Below are positions 35,401-43,973 of a DNA stretch of 64,000 bases, piece by piece. Origin of the DNA: Brevibacterium atlanticum (GTDB taxonomy: Bacteria > Actinomycetota > Actinomycetes > Actinomycetales > Brevibacteriaceae). A model generated the notes under the pieces. It was not told the DNA's origin, made no database searches, and was given only the letters and a program-made list of their open reading frames with translations. Made by a program: the position numbers and the translations under genes. Positions within the stretch are counted from its first letter, which is position 1. Each line of letters starts with the position of its first letter. The stretch is taken from assembly GCF_011617245.1 (NCBI RefSeq), contig NZ_CP050152.1, positions 1,674,001-1,738,000 on the forward strand, read 5' to 3'.

Positions 35401-36348
35401 ATGTCTCGAGGTCTGAAGAACATCACGCTGCTGCAACTCCAGTACTTCATCGAGGTCGCGTCGGAGGGGTCGATCACCGCCGCCGCCGATCTCCTCTATG
35501 TCTCCCAGCCGACCATGTCTGCTGCGATGAAGGACCTGGAGACTCGCGTGGATCGCGCTCTGCTCGTTCGGTCCGCCCGCGGGGTGACTTTGACTGACGA
35601 CGGTGTGGAGTTCCTCGGCTATGCCCGGCAGGTCGTCGAGCAGGTGGAACTCCTCGAACAGCACTATCTAGGGCGACCACCGTCACGGCGTCTGCTCGGA
35701 GTCTCGGCGCAGCACTACTCGTTCGTCGTCGATGCTTTCGTTCGGATGGTCAAGGCCAGCGATGCTGCCGAGTACGAGTTCTCACTGCGAGAGACACGTA
35801 CCTGGGACATCATCGAAGACGTTCGCACGCTCCGCAGTGAGCTCGGCATCCTCTACCGCAACGACTTCAACAGGAAGGTCATCGACAAACTGCTGCGAGA
35901 TTCCGGACTTGCGTTCCACCCGCTCTTCCTCGCCTCCCCACACATCTTCATCTCTCGTACGAACCCGCTTGCCTCCCGCCACCGCGTCACCTTGGACGAT
36001 CTTGCCGCCCTGCCGCGGCTCACTTTCGACCAGGGTGCGAATAACTCGTTCTCCTTTGCCGAGGAGATTCTCTCCACCCTGTCGAGCAAGCAGGAGATCC
36101 GGGTCTCTGACCGTGCGACCATCTTCAACCTGATGATCGGACTCGACGGCTACACCATCTCGACGGGCATCATCAGCGACGATCTCGATCCGGCCATCGT
36201 CGCGATTCCACTTGAGGTCGAGGAACGCATCGAGATCGGCTGGATCGATCATTCCGGGATCCCTCTGACCGAACAGGCGCAACGCTACCTCGACGAAGTT
36301 CGGGCCGTCGTCGGCGGTTTCGGCATTGCGCTGCTCGATCAGGCGTGA
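35401..36348 (+). CDS. LysR-family transcriptional regulator, probably of mesXD
   Basis: A 315-residue LysR protein: winged helix with LQYFIEVASEGSITAAADLL and SQPTMSAAMKDLETRV, then a periplasmic-binding-like effector domain. Divergent orientation and a shared 123-base promoter with mesX-mesD suggest it controls methionine synthesis, possibly sensing homocysteine, methionine or a sulfur metabolite. The effector is not predictable from sequence. Confidence 0.9.
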   Translation: MSRGLKNITLLQLQYFIEVASEGSITAAADLLYVSQPTMSAAMKDLETRVDRALLVRSARGVTLTDDGVEFLGYARQVVEQVELLEQHYLGRPPSRRLLGVSAQHYSFVVDAFVRMVKASDAAEYEFSLRETRTWDIIEDVRTLRSELGILYRNDFNRKVIDKLLRDSGLAFHPLFLASPHIFISRTNPLASRHRVTLDDLAALPRLTFDQGANNSFSFAEEILSTLSSKQEIRVSDRATIFNLMIGLDGYTISTGIISDDLDPAIVAIPLEVEERIEIGWIDHSGIPLTEQAQRYLDEVRAVVGGFGIALLDQA

Positions 36349-36705
36349 CCGAGGACAGCGCCGAGGCGGTTCCCTCGACCCACGAGGCCGTCAGATCGTC
36401 AGCGCTCCCGCAGCAAAGGCCGCTTCAGTTCTCGTGTGAATATGGAAGATGTGACCGACAATGATGCGGGGGAACGCCCGATCGCCATCTCTGAACGCTC
36501 CGGCGTGCTCTACCCGGATTGACTGGCACGGTACGCGGCGAGCCGGACTGAACCGGGCCACGCCGTTTCAGCGGCAGTCGATCAATACTGGCACGTCTCA
36601 AGGGCGCTGGATGAAGCCGAGCAGCTGGACCAGCAAATCATCACCTTCCCGCAGTGACCTCATCCCCGAACGCGTAGCCGACGCCACTGTCCCGCTCGCA
36701 AGCAA
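36349..36705. other. Gene-free stretch after lysR
   Basis: I see no convincing gene here. The short open frames have no family resemblance, no good start signals and atypical composition. It probably consists of decayed sequence joining the lysR segment to the MNT/HEPN scar that follows. Confidence 0.5.
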
Positions 36706-36833
36706 ACTCGATGCGATGTGAAATCCGGAGAGATCCTTGCTTGAGATCGTCAAACAGATGCTCGTGAACCGAAGACCGGCTCGTGTTGAACGGAATCGCG
36801 AACATGCGGGGGATCGTGGCAGTCATCGCAGCT
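36706..36833 (+). pseudogene. Second MNT/HEPN junction remnant
   Basis: About 115 bases align with the end of the MNT gene and start of the HEPN remnant at 32611-32710, sharing GATCCTTGC, GAGATCGTCAA and GGAATCG blocks in the same order. In frame it reads LEIVKQMLVNRRPARVERNR then EHAG before stops appear. Neither the nucleotidyltransferase nor HEPN domain is otherwise present. It is a scar of a duplicated or second HEPN-MNT module. Confidence 0.7.
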
Positions 36834-37165
36834 GCTGAGTGGTGGCAGGCCGACGGCTCGCTTCGCCCCTCGCTTGAAGACCGCCTCGAGTCGATCGCGA
36901 CCGCCGAACCGCATTCTTGCTCGATGACCTCTGCAGATCGTTCAGGGTGTCCGACTAGCCTCGCAGCATCGATGAGGCTGGCTACGATCCCGGATTTCCT
37001 GCAGGACTTGATTGCGATCCCATGGCTGTGGACGCAGGTCGATTCATCAAGGTCATGAGAATCTGCCTGCGTTAGAGTGACCCCTGGCGTCAGCAGGTGA
37101 CCGCCACGATGAGATCTGCTGCAGAGGGAATCTCAACCCGAAAGATCGGAAGGCGAGGACCGACG
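36834..37165. other. Gene-free stretch before the alpha/beta hydrolase gene
   Basis: No coding sequence could be supported. It likely contains further degenerate accessory sequence and, near its right end, the promoter and ribosome-binding site (GGCGAGGA) of the hydrolase gene. Confidence 0.45.
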
Positions 37166-38395
37166 ATGACAGCCAGCAAAAGTTCGTCACAGCCCGCGGT
37201 GCCCCAGCGCGTGGCCAATACAATTCGGGCAACGGGCCTCATCCTCGCGCTCTTGCTCGGTGCGATCGTCGCGGTCATCGGCCTGGCATCGCTCATCCCC
37301 GGGCTTGGCCCAGTCAGTTCCGCTGCGGCTCGGTTTGCGCCGACGATTGCGCCGATAGCGACTGTGATCGGAGCGATTGTGCTCGGGTTCGGAATCGATT
37401 GGCTGCGTCGAGGCCATCGACGGACCGGAGCTGCAGTGACAGGATTCGGAGCGGTGAGCACGATCGCGAATCTGGCTGTCGGCATAGTGCTCCTCGTTGC
37501 CATCACCTCGGCCGGTGGTTCGGTGAACCTGTTCACTGCGACGTTCGGACTCTCGGCGATCGACTCGGCATCGCCTGATCGCAAGGAAGTGTACGACAAA
37601 TCCAGCTCAGGCGATGACCTCTCCGTATCGATCTACGAACCCGAGAGAGCGAAGGGTTCAGCTCCCACGATCATGTACGTCCACGGAGGTGGTTGGATCG
37701 CCGGCGAACCGAACGCAGCGAGTTCAGAGCTTCGTGAACTCGCTGATCACGGTTATCTGGTCGTCTCGGTCGAATACGAACTCGCCACCCTGGACAACGC
37801 GACCTGGCAGAGCGCACCTTCGCAGGTGGCATGTGCAGCAAGCTGGATTCAGGCCCATGCAGCGTCACTCGGCGCGGACATTGACCGCTTGGCGTTCTGG
37901 GGCGAGAGTTCGGGCAGCAACATGGTCGCCAACACCGCCGGTGCCGCAGCGCAAGGCGACGCCGAGTCGTCCTGCGGTGGGAAGGTTCCGGTTCCGGCAG
38001 CGGTCATTGCCGACTACCCCGCGTTCGACGTGACGGGCCTCTACGAGAACGCTCCCACCGGGCCAGGCGCGGGATCCGGCACGCGCCTGTTCGCGACCAG
38101 CTACACGGGTGGCACACCAGAGGAATATCCGGAACGCTACGCAGCGGCCGATTCCGTCACGCATCTGAAAGCACCCGCGCCGCCGATGCTCATGATGACA
38201 GCGATGCGCGATGACGTGATCACCCCAACCGACCAGCTCTCATGGGCCGAATCGGCCCGAAGCCGCGGAGTCGACGTCACGACCGTGAAAGTTCCCCTCG
38301 CCAATCATGCGTACACGCAGAAGGCGAAGAACTCAATCGGCAGCCAGGGACACCTGAGCATCGCAGAGGCCTACTTATCCGAGCAACTTCGCTAG
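37166..38395 (+). CDS. Alpha/beta hydrolase (HSL-like esterase) with N-terminal membrane domain
   Basis: A 409-residue protein. Three to four hydrophobic helices occupy the first ~140 residues; the hydrolase domain follows. The oxyanion-hole motif MYVHGGGWIAG, nucleophile elbow WGESSGSN, acid in MRDDVITP and histidine in LANHAYT give a complete triad of the hormone-sensitive-lipase type. It is probably a membrane-tethered carboxylesterase. The ATG at 37166 has an upstream GCGAGGA; an in-frame GTG lies at 37097. Confidence 0.85.
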   Translation: MTASKSSSQPAVPQRVANTIRATGLILALLLGAIVAVIGLASLIPGLGPVSSAAARFAPTIAPIATVIGAIVLGFGIDWLRRGHRRTGAAVTGFGAVSTIANLAVGIVLLVAITSAGGSVNLFTATFGLSAIDSASPDRKEVYDKSSSGDDLSVSIYEPERAKGSAPTIMYVHGGGWIAGEPNAASSELRELADHGYLVVSVEYELATLDNATWQSAPSQVACAASWIQAHAASLGADIDRLAFWGESSGSNMVANTAGAAAQGDAESSCGGKVPVPAAVIADYPAFDVTGLYENAPTGPGAGSGTRLFATSYTGGTPEEYPERYAAADSVTHLKAPAPPMLMMTAMRDDVITPTDQLSWAESARSRGVDVTTVKVPLANHAYTQKAKNSIGSQGHLSIAEAYLSEQLR

Positions 38396-38616
38396 CCACA
38401 CGTCTGTTGTGGATCTCGGCTGTCCTGGCGGGAGGCGTCGATGCAGGTATTGTGGAAATCGGCAGCACGTACGGTGGCCAGCACTTCCAGGTACCTAAGC
38501 CTGAATCATTGCGGAGAGCTCCGGGTCGGTCCGGAACATGTCCAAATGGGGTGTGGCGCATTCTTGCGCCGTCTTCAACTGCCGGTGCGAGACACCGGCC
38601 GACGTAAGGACATGAG

Positions 38617-38970
38617 ATGACGACCAAAGACGAGAAGAACCTGTCCCAGGTGACCGTCAAGATCGCGAAGATGGACGAACCGGAACGATCGCTCATGCAG
38701 CGAGCGCACGAGATCATCGTGACCGTCGCCCCCAGTCTCAAGCCGCGGATCTGGTACGGCATGCCTGCCTATGCTCTGTCCGCGAGCACTCCTGCACTGG
38801 TGACACTGCGCAATGACGACCGGGTCAACCTGGCCCTCACGGAAAAGGTCGAACTCACCCCAGCCGGTGGTTCCGACGGATCGCTGATGCCCGCCGCATG
38901 GTACTTCGAGACCATCGACGAGGTCGCCGAGAAGCGCATCGCCGAGATCGTCAGGACGGTAACCTCCTGA
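38617..38970 (+). CDS. DUF1801/YdhG-like protein
   Basis: A 117-residue cytoplasmic protein. IWYGMPAYALSASTPALV and VNLALTEKVEL fit the YdhG/DUF1801 fold, in which a conserved G-M-P-x-Y segment leads a beta strand. Function is unproven; some members were linked to iron delivery. No operon partner is evident; an unassigned ~220-base gap precedes it. Confidence 0.7.
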   Translation: MTTKDEKNLSQVTVKIAKMDEPERSLMQRAHEIIVTVAPSLKPRIWYGMPAYALSASTPALVTLRNDDRVNLALTEKVELTPAGGSDGSLMPAAWYFETIDEVAEKRIAEIVRTVTS

Positions 38971-38983
38971 CGGTGACAACCGC

Positions 38984-39041
38984 CGGGGCTGAGCCCGCAG
39001 ACGACACTGCGTGCGCCGTCTGTGTCCGGGGCTCAGCCCCG
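38984..39041 (+). terminator. Stem-loop downstream of the DUF1801 gene
   Basis: CGGGGCTGAGCCC pairs perfectly with GGGCTCAGCCCCG; inside the loop CAGACG and CGTCTG can pair too. It starts 13 bases after the stop codon. No U-tract, but the stem is strong. Confidence 0.65.
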
Positions 39042-39126
39042 CGGTCGGCTCCGAGAATCTGACCTCCGATTGGCTATGGTGGTGCTTGAGGGGGAAAAGC
39101 AGTCCAATCTGCTATAAGAGGGAGGA

Positions 39127-39370
39127 GTGATCGACATGAGTTTCTCCGTCTACCTGTCCGGTGAGATCCACACCGAGTGGCGCGAGGAGATCAACGGCGG
39201 CACTCGGCACACCCTATGTGACCCTCGACGATGCCGACATCGTGCACCCGCTCAAAGCAGTCGATGCCGAGGCCGAAGCCTGGTGCCAATCGACCGAGGA
39301 GCAAAAACGGTCGTTCGCGGCCTCAGGCGCTGCGCGTCGTGACGCTACGGCAGGGGATGATCACCCTTGA
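39127..39370 (+). pseudogene. YtoQ-family pseudogene with internal deletion
   Basis: The first part (from ATG 39136) reads SFSVYLSGEIHTEWREEI, the family's N-terminus. After GGCACT the frame shifts by one and continues GTPYVTLDDADIVHPLKAVD, which resembles the family's C-terminal quarter. About 85-90 middle codons are missing and the end runs on into non-homologous sequence. A good ribosome-binding site (AGGGAGGAG) remains. It overlaps the convergent gene by 26 bases. Confidence 0.65.
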
Positions 39371-39818
39371 TCTTGAAGAAGGATCCACGGATCTCTCCGG
39401 CGAGCTTCGACTTCTGACGGGCGAACTTGAACGCCGATAATTCGGGAGGCACCTCCATGCCCTCCGAAAGTTTGAAACCGACAGCCCGCTTGCCATCGTC
39501 TGCTCGTGTCCATAGGACATTGACTGCGAGCCCGGACTCATAGAAGACGTGCACCCAATAGATGCCGTCGACATCATTGATGCTGACTTCGAGAGCCGGC
39601 GAGGTCGGTGCGATCTCACGCTCGGAGGCAAGGATCTCCTCCACCCAGTCCAGGGCCTCTTGCGCCTCAGCCGCCGGGGCCACGGCGAACGTGTGTTTGT
39701 ACTTGTTGGAGAAGTACCGCGCCTCGTTGGCGCGCAGACCGGCGAGCGCCTCTGCGACGGGGGAGGATTCGAGTCCCTCGGCGGAGACATCGGTGAATGA
39801 AACTGGTTCGATGGGCAT
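39345..39818 (-). CDS. Hypothetical protein
   Basis: A 157-residue soluble protein that I cannot place in a family. It begins MPIEPVSFTDVSAEGLESSP and contains YKHTFAVAPAAEAQEALDWV and YWVHVFYESGLAVNVLWTRA; composition and codon use match neighbouring genes, supporting a real gene. There is no signal peptide or membrane segment. The 3' end overlaps the ytoQ pseudogene on the other strand, perhaps because the deletion there moved the neighbours together. Confidence 0.6.
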   Translation of the reverse strand: MPIEPVSFTDVSAEGLESSPVAEALAGLRANEARYFSNKYKHTFAVAPAAEAQEALDWVEEILASEREIAPTSPALEVSINDVDGIYWVHVFYESGLAVNVLWTRADDGKRAVGFKLSEGMEVPPELSAFKFARQKSKLAGEIRGSFFKIKGDHPLP

Positions 39819-39900
39819 GGGCTAAGGATATGCCCGATCGCACATGCGACTACGATGGCACCAATCATCCCGCTCTCCGGGTGCGTCGAAGGAGGAGTGC

Positions 39901-40296
39901 ATGCACAGCAGTTCCGATGTCCGACCCTTCACCCCGTCACGACACTGGCGCGAGGACTGGCCGTACGACGAGGAGACCGTGGTTCAGGCCAGAGCCTCGG
40001 TCACTGGTACCGCGGCGGATCGTGCGGTGAACTCCTTCCACGCATCCCTCACAGCAGTGCCTGACGCTGAAGTCGCTGACGGCACGAGCGTTCACTATTG
40101 GGGCGGTTACACCGCGGAGACGTCGAAGGCGGCCGACGGAGACGGGTGGCAGATCCTGCTGAAATCGGCGGGCGAAGACGGAATCGGTTCCGTCATGGGG
40201 GCGACCGAAGACCTCGTCGAGGCCTTGCGCGCGGGAGCGGGAGACGTGCGACTCACGTGGCATGAGATGGCCGCAACCCGGGCAGACGGGACCTGA
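39901..40296 (+). CDS. Hypothetical protein
   Basis: A 131-residue protein, unrecognised. GGAGGAGTGC directly before ATG 39901 is a strong ribosome-binding site and fixes the start. Segments DWPYDEETVVQARASVTG and GDGWQILLKSAGEDGIGSVM suggest a small alpha/beta protein without membrane segments. The GNAT gene follows four bases after the stop, so the two are likely co-transcribed. Confidence 0.65.
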   Translation: MHSSSDVRPFTPSRHWREDWPYDEETVVQARASVTGTAADRAVNSFHASLTAVPDAEVADGTSVHYWGGYTAETSKAADGDGWQILLKSAGEDGIGSVMGATEDLVEALRAGAGDVRLTWHEMAATRADGT

Positions 40297-40300
40297 GCCG

Positions 40301-40873
40301 ATGACTTCGTCAGAGACCGCCAGGAATGGCACAGCGAACCGATCACCCGCGCCGGACTGGCCGCGAGCTGTGCCGTTGTCCACCCAGCGTCTCCGCCTCG
40401 AACCGCTGACCCCCGACCATGCCGAGGAGATGGTCGAGACCCTGTCCGCGACGGAACTCTACGAGTTCATCGGAGGGACCCCACCGACGCTGCCAGAACT
40501 GCAGCGCCTGTACTCTCTGCAGGCGGCCGGCCGGGCACCGTCCGGTGACGCAGGCTGGCTGAACTGGATCGTCCGCGACAAGGTGAAGACAAACACCGTT
40601 GGATACGTCCAAGCCACGCTGACCACTGATGAGGGGCGGTACCAGGCCGACATCGCCTGGGTCATCGCCCCCGACCGACAGCGGCAGGGATTGGCCACCG
40701 AGGCGGCTGTTGCCATGGTCGAATGGTTGGGCGAACGCGCGGTGACCGATCTCCGGGCGGCAATCCATCCCGGCAACGTGGCGTCGAATCGCGTCGCCGA
40801 GCGACTGGGGCTGCACCCGAGCGACGACTTCGACGACGGTGAGATCATCTGGCGCACTGATGACAGGACCTGA
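40301..40873 (+). CDS. GNAT-family N-acetyltransferase
   Basis: A 190-residue RimJ/RimL-like GNAT. It opens LSTQRLRLEPLTPDHAEEMV, typical of the group, with the acetyl-CoA loop IAPDRQRQGLATEAAVAMV and the terminal motif HPGNVASNRVAERLGL. Substrate unknown; possibly a protein N-terminus or a small amine. ATG 40301 is the likely start. A second, broken GNAT follows almost immediately. Confidence 0.85.
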   Translation: MTSSETARNGTANRSPAPDWPRAVPLSTQRLRLEPLTPDHAEEMVETLSATELYEFIGGTPPTLPELQRLYSLQAAGRAPSGDAGWLNWIVRDKVKTNTVGYVQATLTTDEGRYQADIAWVIAPDRQRQGLATEAAVAMVEWLGERAVTDLRAAIHPGNVASNRVAERLGLHPSDDFDDGEIIWRTDDRT

Positions 40874-40875
40874 GA

Positions 40876-41629
40876 ATGACCATGCGAGAACCGTCCGTGA
40901 CCGACCTGCCCGATATCATCGATACCGTCGCGACCTGGCAGGCGGAAGGCCAGCCTGTGCAGGTCCATCCGGGCGACCTCGGGTGGTACCAGCGCTTCGG
41001 CGCCGCCGCGCTCGACTCCGCCCTGCGAATTTGGGTTCTAGACGATGAGATCGTCGCCGTCGGATTCCTCGACGAATCCGAACTCATCCGCATGGCCGTT
41101 TCGCCTTTCCACGCCCATGAGGCGCATCCTCGCCGAGGCGGGATGGACGACCGACGAACCGTGGACTCAGCTGCGTCGGGAGTTGGCAGACCCGGTCCCT
41201 CCCGTACCTCTGCGATTCGACGTCGTGACCCCCGACCGCGTCGAGGACCGCATCGGCGTGGAAGCCGCAGCCTTCCCCGGATCTTCACTGACCCTCAAGC
41301 GGTGGGCTGCGATGGCAGACGGGTACGCTTACCGGCAGGCTCGGTGCCTCGTCGGCTACACCGAAACCGGGGACGCGGCAGAGGCGACGACCGTTTGGTC
41401 GGCCGGTCGGGGACGCCCGGGTCTCATCGAACCACTTGGGGTCGACAGCGCCCACCGCGGACACGGCTTCGGCGTCGCGATGGCACAGGCAGCGGCCTCG
41501 ACGTTGCGGGCGATGGGAGCCTCGAGTGTCACGGTCGCCACACCCTCATCGAATACCGCCGCCGTGGCGACCTATCGTGCGGCCGGGATGGACAGCCTCG
41601 GCGAGGTCACGGACTTCCGCCGTCCCTGA
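40876..41629 (+). pseudogene. Tandem-GNAT acetyltransferase, frameshifted and internally deleted
   Basis: The 5' part (from 40876) gives VHPGDLGWYQRFGAAALDSA and ELIRMAVSPF; near 41110 the similarity moves to the +1 frame with RRILAEAGWTTDEPWTQLRR and a complete GNAT domain to 41629 (EPLGVDSAHRGHGFGVAMAQ). Intact relatives have about 30 further residues at the join, so a deletion accompanied the frameshift. The C-terminal domain might still be made from an internal start, but this is unlikely. Confidence 0.75.
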
Positions 41630-41653
41630 CCGAGCCGACGGCAGACAGGGCGG

Positions 41654-42157
41654 TCAGGCCTCGGCGCCGGCGATGAAAGCCGCCTGAGCGACATGCTGGA
41701 TGGCATCGTCGACGATCGAGACCATCCGCACCCCGCGGGTGACTGCGGGCGTCCAGTTCTCATCGATGACTTCGCCGAGGTCGGCCTCGGACAGTGTGGC
41801 GGCATAGTCGGTGAACGCGTTCAGCACCGCCTTGAGGTAGTTAACGAGAAGCTGCTGATCGTCGACCCTGATCTGCGCGGCCTCCTCGGGAGTGTGCCCG
41901 AGGCCGAAGCCGTCACCGGGCTGGCCGAGGTCGAACCGCTCCCGGAAGTCCTCCCACTGCTGCGGGCGACCGGTGAGGTCGGACAGTTGGACGTCGATCT
42001 CCCGGCCGCTGTGCCACAGCAGCCATGCCACCGAATTCGGATGACCGCCGAGGTGGTCGTTGAGCTGATCGGCGGACAGTCGGGGGAGGGCGGTGGCCGC
42101 CTGCAGGGGACGCTGTGCCAGGTCGGTGAGGAGTTCGATGCTGTTCATGTCGCCCAT
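41654..42157 (-). CDS. DinB/DUF664-family protein
   Basis: A 167-residue four-helix DinB-like protein, opening MNSIELLTDLAQRPLQAAT three residues after the chosen ATG; the ATG at 42148 is the alternative. Metal-ligand-type histidines appear in LLWHSGREIDVQ and DDAIQHVAQAAF, positions used in DinB and mycothiol-dependent enzymes. In actinobacteria many such proteins are mycothiol-S-transferases or of unknown activity; no substrate can be named. Confidence 0.8.
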   Translation of the reverse strand: MGDMNSIELLTDLAQRPLQAATALPRLSADQLNDHLGGHPNSVAWLLWHSGREIDVQLSDLTGRPQQWEDFRERFDLGQPGDGFGLGHTPEEAAQIRVDDQQLLVNYLKAVLNAFTDYAATLSEADLGEVIDENWTPAVTRGVRMVSIVDDAIQHVAQAAFIAGAEA

Positions 42158-42208
42158 TCTGCTCTTCGACATCGGTCCTGTCACGGAAACCGGCCCTGTC
42201 ACGACATG

Positions 42209-42652
42209 TCAGTCCGGGCGTGGTCGGCGACGGTTGCGTTTGATCTCGGATCTGCGCTGTTCCGTCCGGACTCGGCGGCGACGGGAGTTACGCGAGGGCT
42301 TCGACGCTCGCCTGGGAGTCGGCGGTGCCAGGGCCTCCCGCAGCAGTCGTGCCAGTCGGACTCTCGCGTCCTGCCGGTTCTTCACCTGAGATCGCTGCGA
42401 CTCGGAGGTCACCGTGAGCACGGTGCCGGTCAGCCTCGGTGCCAGGAAACTCAGCACCCGATCGCGCTGGGTCTCAGTGAGGAAGGACGCGCTCGCCAGA
42501 TCCAGGCTCAGCTGCACCCGAGAGTCGGCAGTGTTGACATGCTGCCCGCCCGGGCCCGAGGAACGGGAGAACTGTTCGCTCAGTTCGCCGGCGGGAATGA
42601 CCAGGCCGGTCGGAATTCCTGGTCCTGCGGGAACACGCACATCACCGTTCAT
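42209..42652 (-). CDS. arfB: ArfB-type peptidyl-tRNA hydrolase (ribosome rescue)
   Basis: A 147-residue release-factor-like protein. The catalytic GGQ is in RSSGPGGQHVNTADSRVQL, and the last ~30 residues are a basic tail (RRRRVRTEQRRSEIKRN) that inserts into the empty mRNA channel. There is no codon-recognition domain, so it acts on stalled ribosomes. ATG 42652 directly abuts the stop of the upstream acyltransferase gene, suggesting coupling. Confidence 0.92.
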   Translation of the reverse strand: MNGDVRVPAGPGIPTGLVIPAGELSEQFSRSSGPGGQHVNTADSRVQLSLDLASASFLTETQRDRVLSFLAPRLTGTVLTVTSESQRSQVKNRQDARVRLARLLREALAPPTPRRASKPSRNSRRRRVRTEQRRSEIKRNRRRPRPD

Positions 42653-42653
42653 C

Positions 42654-43259
42654 TCAGTTCGGCTCCGAGCCGCCTTCGCGACTCTCACCTGCGACGTCCT
42701 CTTCGCGCAGCCTCGGCGTGATCTGCAGGTGCGGCCGAATACCGTGCTTGTCGGCATAGAATCCGCGGATGCGGTCCATGTCCGCAGAGATGTCTCCGGT
42801 CATCTCGATGGTCGGACCCAGTCCTGTCGTCCGGGTCGCGGTGTCGAGGTATCCCATGGTCACCGGCATTCCGGTGTGCACGGCGATGCGGTGGAAGCCG
42901 GATTTCCAGTGTGTGTGTCCGCCGCGGGTGCCGTCGGGGGTGATGACGAGGCCGAAGACCTCGCCGGCGCGGACACGATCGATCACCTCGGCGACGATGC
43001 GGCTGGGGTCGGATCGATCGACGGGGATTCCGCCGAGGCTGCGCATGATCGGGCCCCGCCACCCTGTGAACAGGGAATCCTTGCCCAGCCAGTGCACCTC
43101 GACACGGAGGCTCCACGCGATGGCGAGCATGATGGCGAAGTCCCAATTGGATGTGTGGGGCGCTCCGACGAGCACGGTCGGACGGTTCGGGGCAGGCTCG
43201 GTGACGAGTCTCCACCGGCTGAAGGTCCAGAAGGCGCGGGCGATGAGGCGTCGGATCAT
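42654..43259 (-). CDS. PlsC-like acyltransferase
   Basis: A 201-residue lysophospholipid acyltransferase family protein. Block I appears as APHTSNWDFAI (H-x4-D variant HTSNWD) and the acceptor block as VITPDGTRGG. The protein is short, with a hydrophobic N-terminus, like 1-acyl-glycerol-3-phosphate acyltransferase variants of actinobacteria. Exact acceptor unknown. It is followed directly by arfB. Confidence 0.85.
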   Translation of the reverse strand: MIRRLIARAFWTFSRWRLVTEPAPNRPTVLVGAPHTSNWDFAIMLAIAWSLRVEVHWLGKDSLFTGWRGPIMRSLGGIPVDRSDPSRIVAEVIDRVRAGEVFGLVITPDGTRGGHTHWKSGFHRIAVHTGMPVTMGYLDTATRTTGLGPTIEMTGDISADMDRIRGFYADKHGIRPHLQITPRLREEDVAGESREGGSEPN

Positions 43260-43292
43260 GAACTCAACGGTAGAGCACCGCAGTGAGTGAAC

Positions 43293-43880
43293 CTACTGGC
43301 GTCCCTGTGTGTGAACAGTGAAGCGTGCATGTGCGGCCACCAGAATCGGATGGAGGCGGCGGTGGTTGAGGACGAATCCGCTGCGGACCACGATACGGGG
43401 ATTGAGCCCGCGACCGCGCAGTCGCCGGGTTGCCTCCTCGGTGAGGATGTAGGCGAGCACCTTCGGCCCTCGGGAGACGGCACGTTCGAACACGACCTCC
43501 GAGATGTCGTGCCACGGCAGAAGGGTTCCGGGCAGGACTCTCCCGTGTCTGGCGAGGGCGACGCCCGCGGGGGAGAGGACGAGTGCCTCACGGCGGCGCA
43601 GCCGCAGCACCACGCCGATCGGAGCCACGACGAGGCAGCCGATGATGCCGACGACGAAGGCCCACATGCGCAGATTGGCGATGATGAGCCACCAGCTGCG
43701 ACCCTCGCTGATCGTGCCGGCGGTGATCCAGATGAAGGCGACGAGCAGCCCGAATCCGATGATGAGCGCGAGGAACAGGGTGAGGACGATGTGTCGGGTC
43801 GACGAGGGGATGAACACGGATTGTCCGCGCTCCAATCGGCGCATCACGGCTGCGGGTGAGAGGTCCTCGGGCATAGGCAT
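43293..43880 (-). CDS. Hypothetical membrane protein (two TM helices, PH-like C-terminus)
   Basis: About 195 residues. Two hydrophobic helices lie at roughly 33-53 (VLTLFLALIIGFGLLVAFIW) and 70-95; the C-terminal half, with LVLSPAGVALARHGRVLPGT and LPWHDISEVVFE, looks like a bacterial PH-type beta domain. Unrecognised beyond that. Starts at 43880 or 43898 are both possible; the reading frame extends much further upstream but without protein-like sequence. Confidence 0.65.
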   Translation of the reverse strand: MPMPEDLSPAAVMRRLERGQSVFIPSSTRHIVLTLFLALIIGFGLLVAFIWITAGTISEGRSWWLIIANLRMWAFVVGIIGCLVVAPIGVVLRLRRREALVLSPAGVALARHGRVLPGTLLPWHDISEVVFERAVSRGPKVLAYILTEEATRRLRGRGLNPRIVVRSGFVLNHRRLHPILVAAHARFTVHTQGRQ

Positions 43881-43973
43881 CAGAGTACCGGGCACCATGA
43901 TCGACGTGATCATTCGGACACAATCCCATCGGCCCGGGATCGCCGCGCGAGCGTGGACGGTAGGCTCAGTTCC

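Noticed and set aside
36461-36721. An 86-codon open frame after lysR
   Set aside because: No ribosome-binding site, no protein-like pattern, and it runs into the MNT/HEPN scar.
38396-38616. Possible pseudogene between the esterase and DUF1801 genes
   Set aside because: A short hydrophobic translation was seen, but too little to name a family, so it is left as an unassigned gap.
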